64,000 nt of DNA, taken from Prevotella melaninogenica (GTDB lineage Bacteria > Bacteroidota > Bacteroidia > Bacteroidales > Bacteroidaceae). Below are positions 26,728 through 36,382 of this stretch, one piece after another. The translations under genes were made by a program, and so were the position numbers. Below the pieces are notes generated by a model. The model searched no databases and was not told the DNA's origin. It saw only the letters and a list, made by a program, of their open reading frames with translations. The stretch is from the NCBI RefSeq assembly GCF_018128065.1, contig NZ_CP072359.1, positions 372,001 through 436,000 on the forward strand, in the 5' to 3' direction. Each line of letters starts with the position of its first letter. Position 1 is the first letter of the stretch.

Positions 26728-27810
26728 ATGAATATTCAGGAACTCGAAGGTAAGCGTATTGCCGTTCTCCTTTCTGGAGGAGTTGACAGTTCGGTTGTGG
26801 TTTATGAGTTTGCACGATTAGGGCTGCATCCCGACTGTTTCTATATAAAGATAGGACCAGAAGAGAAGGAAGACTGGGACTGCAACTCTGAGGAAGACCT
26901 TGAGATGGCTACACTTGTGACACGCCGCTTCGGCTGTAAGCTGCAAGTCATCGACTGTCATAAGGAGTATTGGGACAAGGTAACACGCTATACTATGGAG
27001 AAAGTGAAGGCTGGCTTTACGCCTAATCCTGACGTGATGTGCAACCGACTGATTAAGTTTGGTGCCTTTGATGAGAAGATGGGACATGACTATGACCTCA
27101 TCGCAACGGGCCATTATGCACAGACAGAATGGATTGACGGACGTAAATGGCTCACCACAAGTCCTGACCCAGTAAAAGACCAGACCGACTTCTTAGCACA
27201 AATCTACGATTGGCAGCTGAAGAAAGCTATCTTCCCAATCGGACATTACGAGAAGAATGAGGTGCGAGAGATTGCCGAGCGAGAGAATCTCATCAATGCG
27301 CGCCGCAAGGATTCGCAGGGTATCTGCTTCCTTGGAAATATCGACTATAACGAGTATGTACGCCGCTATTTAGGTGAACAAATAGGCGATGTCATCGAAC
27401 TCGAGACGGGAAAGAAGATTGGCGAACATAAGGGACTCTGGTTCCATACTATCGGGCAACGGAAGGGGCTCGGTCTTGGTGGTGGTCCTTGGTTCGTGAT
27501 TAAGAAAGATGTAACTAAAAATATTCTATACGTTAGTCATGGCTACGACCCTACTACAGCCTATAAAAAAGATTTCTCGCTACATGACTTTCATTTCTTG
27601 ACAGAAGGCATCACAACTTTACCTGAGCAGATTACCTTCAAGATTCGCCACACACCTGAGTACCATCCAGCAACTATTGAACAGTTGCCGGACGGTAGGT
27701 GTATTATCCACTCTGCCGAAAGCATCCATGGCGTTGCTCCTGGACAATTCTGTGTTGTCTATGATGAGCATCATCATCGCTGCTTTGGTTCAGGGGAGAT
27801 TACAATTTAA
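26728..27810 (+). CDS. mnmA: tRNA-specific 2-thiouridylase MnmA
   Basis: 360 residues from ATG 26728, which has AAGGAAAGG upstream; a longer in-frame start at 26674 would overlap the previous gene. The ATP-binding PP-loop SGGVDSS is at 16-22, the catalytic Cys 105 in NPDVMCNR and the persulfide Cys 200 in DSQGICFLG. It places sulfur on U34 of the tRNAs for Lys, Glu and Gln. The C-terminal beta domain is complete (to GSGEITI). It is probably in an operon with the yitT-like gene. Confidence 0.95.
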   Translation: MNIQELEGKRIAVLLSGGVDSSVVVYEFARLGLHPDCFYIKIGPEEKEDWDCNSEEDLEMATLVTRRFGCKLQVIDCHKEYWDKVTRYTMEKVKAGFTPNPDVMCNRLIKFGAFDEKMGHDYDLIATGHYAQTEWIDGRKWLTTSPDPVKDQTDFLAQIYDWQLKKAIFPIGHYEKNEVREIAERENLINARRKDSQGICFLGNIDYNEYVRRYLGEQIGDVIELETGKKIGEHKGLWFHTIGQRKGLGLGGGPWFVIKKDVTKNILYVSHGYDPTTAYKKDFSLHDFHFLTEGITTLPEQITFKIRHTPEYHPATIEQLPDGRCIIHSAESIHGVAPGQFCVVYDEHHHRCFGSGEITI

Positions 27811-28037
27811 GTTAACAAGTTGCTGGTAATTCAGAATTCACAATTCACAATTCAGAATTGTGATTACCAACATAAAAAAGTAAAAAATAAAACGGCTTTG
27901 GGAAAGGTAAAAGGTAAAACGGTAAAAAAGTAAAAACGGTAACGCTCAAAGTTCAAATTTCAAAGTTCAAATTTCAAAGGAGAAAGCATTCTCTCACAGA
28001 ATTCACAGAAAAACAGATTAAACAGAAAACTAAAAGG
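27811..28037. repeat. Repeat-rich intergenic DNA after mnmA
   Basis: Contains an AT-rich block (CAGAATTCACAATTCACAATT...GTGATTACC, about 27832-27870), runs of AAAGGTAAAACGGTAAAAAAG (about 27895-27940) and direct repeats of AAAGTTCAAATTTC (about 27948-27977). No open gene of credible composition. Confidence 0.6.
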
Positions 28038-28175
28038 CACAGAGACCTGACGGTCATAGATATCACAGAGGCCCTACCCCACACGGTCCCTCCGTGTGCA
28101 TATTTGTCTCCCTCCCCCCTTCGGGGAGGGTCAGGGTGGGACTTCTGTGTTATCTATGACCGTCAGGTCTCTGTG
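28038..28175. repeat. 24-base perfect inverted repeat around a G-rich hairpin
   Basis: The 24 bases at 28038-28061 (starting CACAGAGACCTGACGG) are the exact complement of 28152-28175. Between them lie CACGG...CCGTG (about 28082-28097) and a CCTCCC...GGGAGGG hairpin. The whole could form a three-stemmed cruciform or RNA structure. Confidence 0.85.
28104..28141 (+). repeat. G-rich dispersed hairpin, copy 1
   Basis: CTCCCTCCCCCCTTCGGGGA followed by GGGTCAGGGTGGG. The same sequence with small changes lies at 50504-50541 and 55661-55699; weaker relatives are at about 28340-28370 and 45890-45915. Confidence 0.75.
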
Positions 28176-28230
28176 CGTTATGTTAGCGAAAAAGAAATCC
28201 GTGAGTTCTGCGAGTTCTGTGAGAAAACGA

Positions 28231-28330
28231 GTCTAATTCAGAATTATGATTACCATTGTTTACTGTGGTTTATTACAACGACCACCTCGTTTACTAAAAA
28301 CTCGACAACCAAACACAAGGGGTATCTCGG
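28231..28330 (+). repeat. Dispersed AT-rich repeat block
   Basis: TAATTCAGAATTATGATTACC, ATTGTTTACTGTGGTTTATT and then CTCGTTTACTAAAAACTCG and CAACCAAACACAAGGGGTA, also seen at about 17905-17945. A frame can be read through it, but its composition is that of the repeat, not of a gene. Confidence 0.65.
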
Positions 28331-28419
28331 CAATCATGCCCTTCCTTTGGGGAAGGGGGGTAAGGGGAAAGGGGCAGTTGAGGAAGAGACCGATCGAGGA
28401 GGTGCCGCTTATTCATAAA

Positions 28420-28639
28420 TTAATTTCCTGTCATTCCTGTCACTTATAGAGGACACTTAACTTGTTATATAATAGTTAGATACACAAAATGTTAAAAATG
28501 ACAGCAACTTATAACAAAACTATTCTTTGATTTTAGATGATAATTTATCTCTTTTTGGGGATTATTTTTCCCATAGTTTGGAAGGCTTTATTTATAATAA
28601 GCTTATTGTGCACCTATTTCCTAACTTTTCTACTGAGCC
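28420..28639 (-). repeat. TGTCA-bounded dispersed repeat, long copy
   Basis: About 220 bases, homologous throughout to 45929-46156: AATTTCCTGTCATTCCTGTC, GTTAAAAATGACAGCAA, ACAAAACTATTCTT, CCATAGTTTGGAA and the shared right end CTACTGAGCC. The right end falls exactly where the open frame of the truncated LRR gene begins. Confidence 0.8.
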
Positions 28640-29830
28640 CCTGGTAAGTCAGTTTACTTCGAGTGGGGTGGCAATGGTAATGTCACACAGTATACACTTA
28701 GAGAAACCTATAAGATTTTCCAAGCTAAGTCAAAGGCAAATACAAAGGTACGTGTACTTGTTGCTGAGGCTGATGATAAGGTGAAAGTCTTCAGTGTTGC
28801 AAACGTTAAGATGACTGATGTAGACCTCACTGGTTTGAAGGGAGCAAAGCTCATTGCTGTAACTCATACTGGACTGACATCAGTGAAGCTTCCAGTAGCA
28901 CCAAATCTTACCGACTTGAATCTTGATGGTAATGAGTTGACAGACCTTGATTTGTCTCCATTCCCAAGTCTTACATCAGTTTCCCTGATTGGTAATAAGA
29001 TTAAGACATTCGACTTATCAAAGGCACCAAATCTTGGTATCGCATACCTCTCAAGCAACAAGATGAAGGAAATCAAACTTGATAACCCTAAGCTTTGGAA
29101 CCTTGATTTGAGCGATAACGATCTTGAAAACGTGTCACTTGATAAACTTCCTCAACTGGAGCAGTTGTGGTTGAATGCTAACAAGTTGACAAAGGTTGAC
29201 GTGTCAAAGAATACCAACCTTAGAGTTCTCAACGTTGTTGGCAACCGTCTGAAGTTCTCAACAATGCCATTGCCAAGCAACAACGGTAAACGATTTGACA
29301 GATATTCTTATAATCTTCAAGCACCAATCGACGTTAAGTGTGTTGATGGTAAGGTTGACCTCAGCTCAGAGGCTGTCGTAGGCGGTGAGATGACAACCTA
29401 CCACTGGTTTGTTGGTAATGTGAAGTATATTGATGGTGAGTTGCAAGGTGAGAAGTTAGACGTCAATGATGAGTACACTGTTGAGAATGGTGTAACTACA
29501 TTGAAACTCACCCAGCCAATCACGAACCTTGTTTGTGTGATGTCGAACGATAACTTCCCTAATGCTCTTATCTACACAAATTACATCGCATTTACACCTG
29601 ACCCAACAGGCATTGATGCAGTGACTGCAGATAAGGATGTTAAGATTCACTTCCTCGATGGTGCAATCAGCGTTCTTGGTGCACAGAATAGCACAGTTGC
29701 TATCTACTCAATCGATGGTAAACTCGTTTACCAAGGTAAAGTTGCTGACGATAGCACACGCATATCTCTTGCTCGTGGTACCTACATCGTACGTGTAGGA
29801 AACAAAGCCGCAAAGATAAGCGTTAAATAA
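28640..29830 (+). pseudogene. 5'-truncated LRR protein with type IX sorting domain
   Basis: The frame is open from 28637 (stop at 28634-28636) but has no signal peptide and no convincing start; a GTG at 28781 lacks a ribosome-binding site. From 28640 it reads PGKSVYFEWGGNGNV..., typical exported Prevotella LRR protein sequence. About seven leucine-rich repeats follow (NLTDLNLDGNELTDLDLS, LWNLDLSDNDLENVSL), then an Ig-like region and a C-terminal type IX secretion signal (VAIYSIDGKLVYQG, ARGTYIVRVGNKAAKISV). The 5' part with the signal peptide is missing and a dispersed repeat abuts the break, so the gene was decapitated. It may still be translated as a cytoplasmic fragment. Confidence 0.75.
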
Positions 29831-29850
29831 GTAAGAAACAAAACGAATAA

Positions 29851-29905
29851 ATATTTCCCCGTTTGTTGTAGAATAAATATTCATCAACAAACGGGGATAT
29901 ATTTT
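29851..29905 (+). terminator. Terminator of the truncated LRR gene
   Basis: CCCCGTTTGTTG (29857-29868) pairs with CAACAAACGGGG (29885-29896), followed by ATATATTTT. Lies 20 bases after the stop. The following DNA to 30123 is AT-rich and holds nothing else I can name. Confidence 0.8.
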
Positions 29906-30123
29906 ATACAACCTCATATAAACAATTCTAAAACGCGCTAAATATAAGGAAAACGCATATTATTAACAAAAACAACTAACATTGTAATTTACACAGCAAT
30001 CCTACCATTGGTAATAATCCCACAAATATTTTTTCAGCAGGTAAATAAAAAAGTAACGTACACAAAAACCGAGGTTTGGTTAAAATTCGTCATAAAAGAT
30101 TAGTTTATATGCCTTTTAATCCT

Positions 30124-30131
30124 TATCTTTG
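30124..30131 (+). promoter_or_regulatory. -7 box of the YidE-type transporter gene
   Basis: TATCTTTG fits TAnnTTTG, 20 bases before the ATG. The -33 region has only TAGTTT. Confidence 0.5.
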
Positions 30132-30150
30132 CACAGAATAAATAATACTT

Positions 30151-31851
30151 ATGGACTGGTTAATTGATATTTTTTCGGCAGAGAGACAGGATACGGTAGC
30201 CCATATAATGCTATTGTATTCTATTGTTATCGCCTTGGGTATCTACCTTGGCAAGATTAAGATTGGAGGTATTTCGCTTGGTGTTACCTTCGTGTTGTTT
30301 GTGGGCATTCTTGCTGGTCACATCAAATTCACAGGACCTCTCCCCGTATTGGGTTTTGTGCAAGACTTTGGATTGATTCTCTTCGTCTTTATGATTGGTC
30401 TTCAGGTAGGACCGGGTTTCTTTGAAAGCTTCGGCAAAGGCGGACTTAAACTGAACATACTATCGTCGATAGCAATTCTGCTCAACGTCCTCGTGATGTT
30501 TGCCTGCTACTTTATTTTCTTTGACACGAAGGATAGCACGAACCTCCCAATGATGGTTGGTACACTCTATGGTGCTGTTACGAACACCCCGGGTCTTGGT
30601 GCTGCTAACGAAGCACTACACAGTGTCTTCAAGAATGGTATGGACTTTGACATTGCTTCAGGTTATGCGTGTGCTTATCCTTTAGGTGTAGTAGGTATTA
30701 TCAGTGCAACTATTGCCATCCGCTATATCTGTAAGGTAAACCTCCAAAAAGAGAATGAGAAGCTGAATGAGGAAGAAGCAGAGAACCCTCATGTAAAGCC
30801 ATATTCTATGTATTTGAAGGTACAGAACGCTTATATCGCAGGACGAACCCTCAAAGAAATATCCGAGTTCCTCAATCGTGACTTCGTTTGTACACGTATG
30901 ATGCACGATGGAGTATTGTCCATTCCAACCTTAGATAACGTATTTGAGTTAGGTGACGAGATTCTCATAGTCAGTGCTGAGGGTGATGCTGAGGCTATCC
31001 GTGCCTTCATCGGTCCAGAGATTGAGGTAGACTGGCACGAGGAAGACCAGCCACAGCAGTTGGTAAGCCGCCGTATCGTCATCACCAATAGCAAAATTAA
31101 CGGTAAGACATTAGGCGATATGCACTTCCGCTCAGTATATGGCGTGAACGTAACACGTATCAGCCGTCAGGGTATGGACCTCTTTGCAGGTCGTAACCAC
31201 CGCTTTATCGTGGGTGACCGTATCATGGTTGTTGGTCCAGAGGAGAACGTAAACCGTGTTGCAGCAATGATGGGCAACTCAGAAAAGCGTCTTAATGCAC
31301 CAAACATTGCTACCATCTTCGTGGGTATCATCGTAGGTATCATCTTTGGAATGTTGCCAATAGCAATTCCTCACATGCCTGTACCTATGAAGCTCGGTCT
31401 TGCAGGTGGTCCGTTGGTTATTGCTATCCTCATCGGCCGTTTCGGTTATCGTATGGGACTTGTGACCTATACAACAACCTCGGCTAACATGATGTTACGT
31501 GAGATTGGTTTAACTCTCTTCCTTGCCTCTGTAGGTATCAAGGCTGGTGCTACCTTCTGGGATACTGTTACACAGGGAGATGGCTTGAAATATGTATACA
31601 CTGGTTTCATCATTACGGTTATTCCAATCCTTATTGTCGGCACTATTGCTCGTCTGAAGTATAAGTTCAATTACTTTACTATCATGGGTATGCTTGCTGG
31701 AACCTATACTGACCCACCAGCATTAGCTTATGCTAACTCAATCTGTGTAGGTGAGACTCCAGCTGTAGGCTACTCAACAGTTTATCCGCTCAGTATGTTC
31801 CTTAGAATTTTCTTAGCGCAGGTAATAGTCCTCTTCTTCTGTTATGCTTAA
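30151..31851 (+). CDS. Putative transporter, YidE/AspT (AAE) family
   Basis: 566 residues. Two membrane halves, each beginning with a GxxxG-rich duplication segment ([19 protein letters not shown] and [13 protein letters not shown]), flank two cytoplasmic TrkA-C-like domains (about 215-290 and 300-375, [38 protein letters not shown]). This is the layout of the aspartate:alanine exchanger family. The substrate is unknown; the regulatory domains may bind a nucleotide or ion. Single gene between its own promoter and a strong palindromic terminator. Confidence 0.88.
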   Translation: MDWLIDIFSAERQDTVAHIMLLYSIVIALGIYLGKIKIGGISLGVTFVLFVGILAGHIKFTGPLPVLGFVQDFGLILFVFMIGLQVGPGFFESFGKGGLKLNILSSIAILLNVLVMFACYFIFFDTKDSTNLPMMVGTLYGAVTNTPGLGAANEALHSVFKNGMDFDIASGYACAYPLGVVGIISATIAIRYICKVNLQKENEKLNEEEAENPHVKPYSMYLKVQNAYIAGRTLKEISEFLNRDFVCTRMMHDGVLSIPTLDNVFELGDEILIVSAEGDAEAIRAFIGPEIEVDWHEEDQPQQLVSRRIVITNSKINGKTLGDMHFRSVYGVNVTRISRQGMDLFAGRNHRFIVGDRIMVVGPEENVNRVAAMMGNSEKRLNAPNIATIFVGIIVGIIFGMLPIAIPHMPVPMKLGLAGGPLVIAILIGRFGYRMGLVTYTTTSANMMLREIGLTLFLASVGIKAGATFWDTVTQGDGLKYVYTGFIITVIPILIVGTIARLKYKFNYFTIMGMLAGTYTDPPALAYANSICVGETPAVGYSTVYPLSMFLRIFLAQVIVLFFCYA

Positions 31852-31877
31852 TACAGAAATAAGATAGAAAGCAAAAC

Positions 31878-31918
31878 GATTTGGGTGCATCAGAATTCTG
31901 ATGCACCCAAATCTGTTT
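31878..31918. terminator. Perfect 36-base palindrome, terminator
   Basis: 31878-31913 is a perfect palindrome centred on GAATTC (arms GATTTGGGTGCATCA). It follows the transporter stop by 27 bases. With the flanking AAAACG and TGTTTG it probably acts as a terminator. Confidence 0.75.
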
Positions 31919-31929
31919 GTAGCCTCATC

Positions 31930-32020
31930 CGTAACGAACGAGGTGACGAGTGAACAAGTAGCTTGTGCAATAAATAAATCAGACCGTAGTAATCATAATT
32001 ATGAATTGTGAATTACATAA
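31930..32020. repeat. Dispersed CAACTCGTC/AT-rich repeat block
   Basis: AACGAGGTGACGAGTGAACAAG, TAGCTTGTGCAATAAATAAA and GTAGTAATCATAATTATGAATT: the inverse orientation of the family at 17730-17935. It lies upstream of the sensor kinase gene. Confidence 0.7.
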
Positions 32021-32038
32021 TATTTGAGAAAAGTTTTG

Positions 32039-32046
32039 TATATTTG
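32039..32046 (+). promoter_or_regulatory. -7 box of the sensor kinase operon
   Basis: TATATTTG, about 45 bases before the ATG at 32091. No well-spaced -33 box. Confidence 0.45.
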
Positions 32047-32090
32047 CCTTTGATTTGTAGATGAGCAATGGCAAAGGCTATATAAAGTAG

Positions 32091-35000
32091 ATGAAGAGAG
32101 CAAAGACATACTGTATAATAAAGGGATGGGCAGCTTGCCTATTCCTTCTGTTGTTTGCTGCATGTAATACGCCACATGTACAGGAAGTTGATGCTGATAA
32201 CGACAAGGCTTACGCTTTACATTATCGTAATCTCGACTCCGTTAAATTCTATGCGAATAAAGCCTATCACTTAGCAGAGCGCTATGATGCAGGAAAGGCG
32301 GAAGCATTGAACAATCTTGCTTTCGTTGACTTGATGAAGATGCGCTTTACTGCAGCTTATGCCAAGCTCGACTCAGTTCTTAAAATCACAGATAACCAAG
32401 TTGAGTTGTTAGTTGCTGACATCCAGTTTATGCGTCTTTGTCAGCGTGAGTCACTCAATAAGGAGTTCTACGATTACTATGAGAAGGCACAAAAACGACT
32501 TCATCGTATTGAAGAGGATGAGAACCTTTTATCTCCTCGCCAGCGTCGTCGTATGATCTATGCACGTTCTGAGTTTGCTATCGTCACATCTACATATTAC
32601 TATTATGTAGGCTTGGAGCAACCATCTATCAAAGCACTAAAACAGATTAACCCTGACGGAGAGATACAAACCGACCTGGCACAGCTCTTAGCTTATTACT
32701 ATAATATCGGAGCCGGTGGCATCATCAACACAAGTACGCAAAAAGCCATAGAACAGAAAGAGTTTGAATATCTCATACGTTGTTACATGCTTGCGAGACA
32801 ACACAAACTTCCTTACTGGGAAGCAAACTCATTGCAGGCTATCAGCGAACTGATTCTGAACGATAAGACTCGGGAGACGTTGATACACGATAATCTTCCT
32901 TCTTTTCAATATATCAATCTTGAACACATGCCTGAAAATCTCCTTGCAGGCAACTTAGCACTACGTTCACTCCATATCTTCCGACGTTATGGTGATGTCT
33001 ATCAAACAGCTGGTTCCTATCGTACCTTGGCGTCATGCTACTGGCATATAAAGGATTACCGCTCTGCGATTATCTGTTTGAACAAAGCTCTACACAACAA
33101 TCCAGCTATAAAGCAGGCACCCGACCTCGTTGCATCTATCCGTGAACAACTTAGTGTGGCTTATTCGGCAATAAACAACAAGCAACAGAGTGATTACAAC
33201 CGTAACATCTATCTTGACTTGCAGGACGAAACGCGACAAGACAGATACCTCACATCACGTGCTGAACAGTTAGAGCGTACCTCACAACAGCTGAATCTCA
33301 TCATCTTAGCCGTAGGACTCTCTATCGTCTTCGTACTCGCTTCCCTCTTCCTCTTCCATTATCTTCGTCGAAGAAAAGACACACAAGGCTCCTTAGACGA
33401 CCTCCTCCTTCCACTTGAACAGTGGCGTCAACACAACGAACAACACATGGCGAAGTTAGCGGAACAGTATGAAGAAATCTCTGAACAACTGCATATAAAC
33501 AAATTACATCTCACGGATAACAAGCGTAAGAACCTTGAACAACGGGCAAAAGTTTCGCTTGTAAACAGTGTTATCCCACTCATCGACCGTATGTTGCATG
33601 AGATTGAGAAGCTCAAAAAGGGTGGTGAAAGCGAAGCAGTGAAAGCTGAACGTTACACTTATATTCGTGAGTTGACGGATAAGATTAACGAACTAAACTC
33701 TGTTCTCACAGAGTGGATACAGCTCCGACAAGGAAGACTATCACTGCATATTGAGAGCTTCCCTGTACAACAGGTGTTCGACATCGTGAAGAAAGGACGT
33801 ATGGGTTTCCATATGAAAGGAATAAAACTACGCGTTGATGACACCAAGGCAGTTGTCAAAGCCGACCGTGTCCTGACACTTTTCATGGTCAATACCTTAG
33901 CTGATAATGCTCGTAAATTCACTGAGAAAGGTGGTGAAGTGACGATTACATCTGTTGAAGAACCCTACTATGTTGAGATATCTGTTACTGATACAGGCTG
34001 CGGACTCACTGAGAAACAGCAGTTGCATATCTTCGACCATAAGCCTATCTACGACCAAAAAGACAGTGCTTCGCATGGTTTTGGACTGATGAACTGTAAT
34101 GGTATCATCAATAAATACAAGAAGATTAGTCAGATTTTCTCTGTTTGTGAGATTGGCGTAGAGAGTCAGCGAGATAAGGGAAGTCGTTTCTTCTTCCGTT
34201 TGCCAAAGGGTATCAGTCGTATTCTGCTCGCCTTCTTCCTAACGACAGCAACCTTGTTGACGGCTCAAACCCGACCAGTTAGGATCACCGATAAGGCAAC
34301 AGCCCTTGCAAAGAAGGATTATAACACGCTTGCAGCCATCTATGCCGACTCAGCTTACTTCTCGAATATCAATGGTGCTTATAGCAAGACATTGGCTTAC
34401 GCTGATACTTGTCGCTACTACCTTAACCAACAATATCTAAAGCTCTGCCCAAAGGGAAAGGAACTAATGAAGCGACTTGGCAGTCTTCCGAATATTCCAG
34501 CAGAAATCAAATGGTATCATGATAGTATTCCGATGAACTACGGTATCATTCTCGACATACGTAACGAGAGTGCTGTGGCAGCATTGGCACTACATGAGTG
34601 GGACCTCTATAAATACAACAACTCCGTTTATACCCACCTCTTCAAAGAGCGTTATGCCGACAATTCATTGGGAGAATACTGTCGAATGATGATGAAGTCG
34701 GAGACGAATAAGAATGTGGCTGTTGCCCTTCTCGTACTCTTCCTACTTTCCATCTTCCCCGTTTATTACGTGATGTATTATCGTCATCGTCTCTCTTATC
34801 AGTTCTGCTTGGAGCGTGTGAAGCAGATTAACACCATCCTCCTCAGCGATGTGAGCGAAGAAAACAAACTTAAAGAGGTGGAAAAAGGGGTCAGCGATCG
34901 CTTCCCTGTACGATTACTTGCCATCGTCAATCAGATTAAGGAAGCACTCATCGCATCTGTTGAAGAGAACCAGAAGAGCCAGACAAACATTGAGATGCTT

Positions 35001-35630
35001 GAAGATGAGGTGCGTTGTGTGGAATATGAGAATGAGCGTTTATATATCAGTAATAGCATTCTTGACAACTGTCTCTCAACGCTCAAGCATGAAACGATGT
35101 ACTATCCGTCACGTATCCGACAGCTTGTTGACGGACCTGACCGACAGCTTGAGGCTATTGACGAGTTAGCAACCTACTATAAAGAACTCTATCAGATTCT
35201 TAGCCAGCAGGCAATGAGCCAGGTAGAAGCCGTAAAACTCATATCACGTCCCGTGAATCTCTCGATAGTAGTAAGTTCTACAAAGCTAACAAAACCATTT
35301 GTTTCACCACTCATCAGTGGCGACCCAGTCTTCCTTGCTTATTTATTTGACATATTATATCTTATCAATAACAACCAACCACTAACGGTCACAGCCGAAG
35401 AGCATCAGCCTGGCTATGTAACCTTACATATCCTTATCTCTACGCTGAACCTCTCTGATGACGCATGCCGTGGCCTCTTTCAGCCTTCTGCCGACCGTTT
35501 GATGTTCTTCATCTGCCGACAGATAGCACGTGACAATGGTGAGTCAACCAATAAGCGTGGCTGTGGTATTTCAGCCGTTGAGACACCCAATGGCGTAAGA
35601 ATAGATGTGGTCTTGGCAAAAGCTAATTAA
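32091..35630 (+). CDS. Double-module sensor kinase (TPR sensor, kinase core, second sensor, second kinase-like core)
   Basis: 1179 residues. Module 1: lipobox-like signal (LFAAC, Cys 25), TPR-like helices (about 40-395), membrane segment (402-424), a coiled dimerisation region with candidate His 503 (MLHEIEKL) and an ATPase domain with N box NTLADNARKF (601-610), DTGCGL (634-639) and GFGLMN (663-668). Module 2: a signal-like hydrophobic segment (709-725, ending TAQ), a short extracytoplasmic region, membrane segment (876-896), coiled coil, H-box-like LKHETMYYPSR (His 1000) and a poorly conserved ATPase-like end without clear N or G boxes. It resembles two membrane kinases fused head to tail, possibly what databases call DUF5112/DUF5113 proteins (from memory). 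The regulator gene follows 26 bases later. Confidence 0.78.
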   Translation: MKRAKTYCIIKGWAACLFLLLFAACNTPHVQEVDADNDKAYALHYRNLDSVKFYANKAYHLAERYDAGKAEALNNLAFVDLMKMRFTAAYAKLDSVLKITDNQVELLVADIQFMRLCQRESLNKEFYDYYEKAQKRLHRIEEDENLLSPRQRRRMIYARSEFAIVTSTYYYYVGLEQPSIKALKQINPDGEIQTDLAQLLAYYYNIGAGGIINTSTQKAIEQKEFEYLIRCYMLARQHKLPYWEANSLQAISELILNDKTRETLIHDNLPSFQYINLEHMPENLLAGNLALRSLHIFRRYGDVYQTAGSYRTLASCYWHIKDYRSAIICLNKALHNNPAIKQAPDLVASIREQLSVAYSAINNKQQSDYNRNIYLDLQDETRQDRYLTSRAEQLERTSQQLNLIILAVGLSIVFVLASLFLFHYLRRRKDTQGSLDDLLLPLEQWRQHNEQHMAKLAEQYEEISEQLHINKLHLTDNKRKNLEQRAKVSLVNSVIPLIDRMLHEIEKLKKGGESEAVKAERYTYIRELTDKINELNSVLTEWIQLRQGRLSLHIESFPVQQVFDIVKKGRMGFHMKGIKLRVDDTKAVVKADRVLTLFMVNTLADNARKFTEKGGEVTITSVEEPYYVEISVTDTGCGLTEKQQLHIFDHKPIYDQKDSASHGFGLMNCNGIINKYKKISQIFSVCEIGVESQRDKGSRFFFRLPKGISRILLAFFLTTATLLTAQTRPVRITDKATALAKKDYNTLAAIYADSAYFSNINGAYSKTLAYADTCRYYLNQQYLKLCPKGKELMKRLGSLPNIPAEIKWYHDSIPMNYGIILDIRNESAVAALALHEWDLYKYNNSVYTHLFKERYADNSLGEYCRMMMKSETNKNVAVALLVLFLLSIFPVYYVMYYRHRLSYQFCLERVKQINTILLSDVSEENKLKEVEKGVSDRFPVRLLAIVNQIKEALIASVEENQKSQTNIEMLEDEVRCVEYENERLYISNSILDNCLSTLKHETMYYPSRIRQLVDGPDRQLEAIDELATYYKELYQILSQQAMSQVEAVKLISRPVNLSIVVSSTKLTKPFVSPLISGDPVFLAYLFDILYLINNNQPLTVTAEEHQPGYVTLHILISTLNLSDDACRGLFQPSADRLMFFICRQIARDNGESTNKRGCGISAVETPNGVRIDVVLAKAN

Positions 35631-35656
35631 GAAACAAAATAAAACGAAACATACCT

Positions 35657-36382
35657 ATGGAGAATTTTAGAGTCATTATCGTTGAAGACGTACCATTGGA
35701 ATTAAAAGGAACAGAGGGTATCTTCAGAAATGAAATACCTGAAGCTGAGATTATCGGAACAGCTGAAAACGAAGTCGCTTATTGGAAACTAATTAAGCAG
35801 AGCCTCCCCGACCTCGTCCTACTCGACCTTGGATTGGGTGGTTCAACAACAGTGGGCGTAGAGATTTGTCGACAAACAAAACAGACTTACCCTAACGTGA
35901 AGGTGCTTATCTTCACGGGTGAGATACTAAATGAAAAGCTATGGGTCGACGTTCTCGATGCTGGTGCCGATGGTATCTGCCTGAAGAGTGGCGAACTACT
36001 GACACGTGGTGACGTGGCGAGTGTCATGTCGGGCAAGCGTATGGTCTTCAATCAGCCTATCCTCGAAAAGATTGTAAGCAGATTTAAGATGAGTGTGAGC
36101 AGTCAGTTGATGCACCAAGAGGCGATGGTCAGCTACGAGATTGACGAATATGATGAGCGTTTCCTTCGCCACCTTGCACTCGGTTATACCAAAGAACAGA
36201 TTACCAACCTGCGTGGTATGCCTTTCGGCGTAAAGAGTTTGGAGAAGCGACAGAACGAACTCGTACAGAAACTCTTCCCTGATGGAAACAATGGTGTGAG
36301 CGTCAACGCCACACGCCTTGTAGTACGTGCATTAGAACTACGTATTATTGACATTGACAACCTCCATGCTGATGAGGAATAA
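35657..36382 (+). CDS. Response regulator with LuxR-like output domain
   Basis: 241 residues. Receiver domain (1-125) with acidic pair E10-D11, phosphoacceptor D57 (LVLLDLGLGG), and LKSGE containing the conserved Lys. The C-terminal part (about 160-230) has FLRHLALGYTKEQITNLRG and SLEKRQNELVQKLF, resembling a NarL/LuxR helix-turn-helix but diverged. Probably phosphorylated by the upstream double kinase and then acting on transcription. The following membrane protein gene overlaps its end, which indicates an operon. Confidence 0.82.
   Translation: MENFRVIIVEDVPLELKGTEGIFRNEIPEAEIIGTAENEVAYWKLIKQSLPDLVLLDLGLGGSTTVGVEICRQTKQTYPNVKVLIFTGEILNEKLWVDVLDAGADGICLKSGELLTRGDVASVMSGKRMVFNQPILEKIVSRFKMSVSSQLMHQEAMVSYEIDEYDERFLRHLALGYTKEQITNLRGMPFGVKSLEKRQNELVQKLFPDGNNGVSVNATRLVVRALELRIIDIDNLHADEE

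Noticed and set aside
28104-28418. 104-codon frame between mnmA and the LRR remnant
   Set aside because: It runs through the G-rich hairpin, one arm of the inverted repeat and an AT-rich repeat block; no coding signature.
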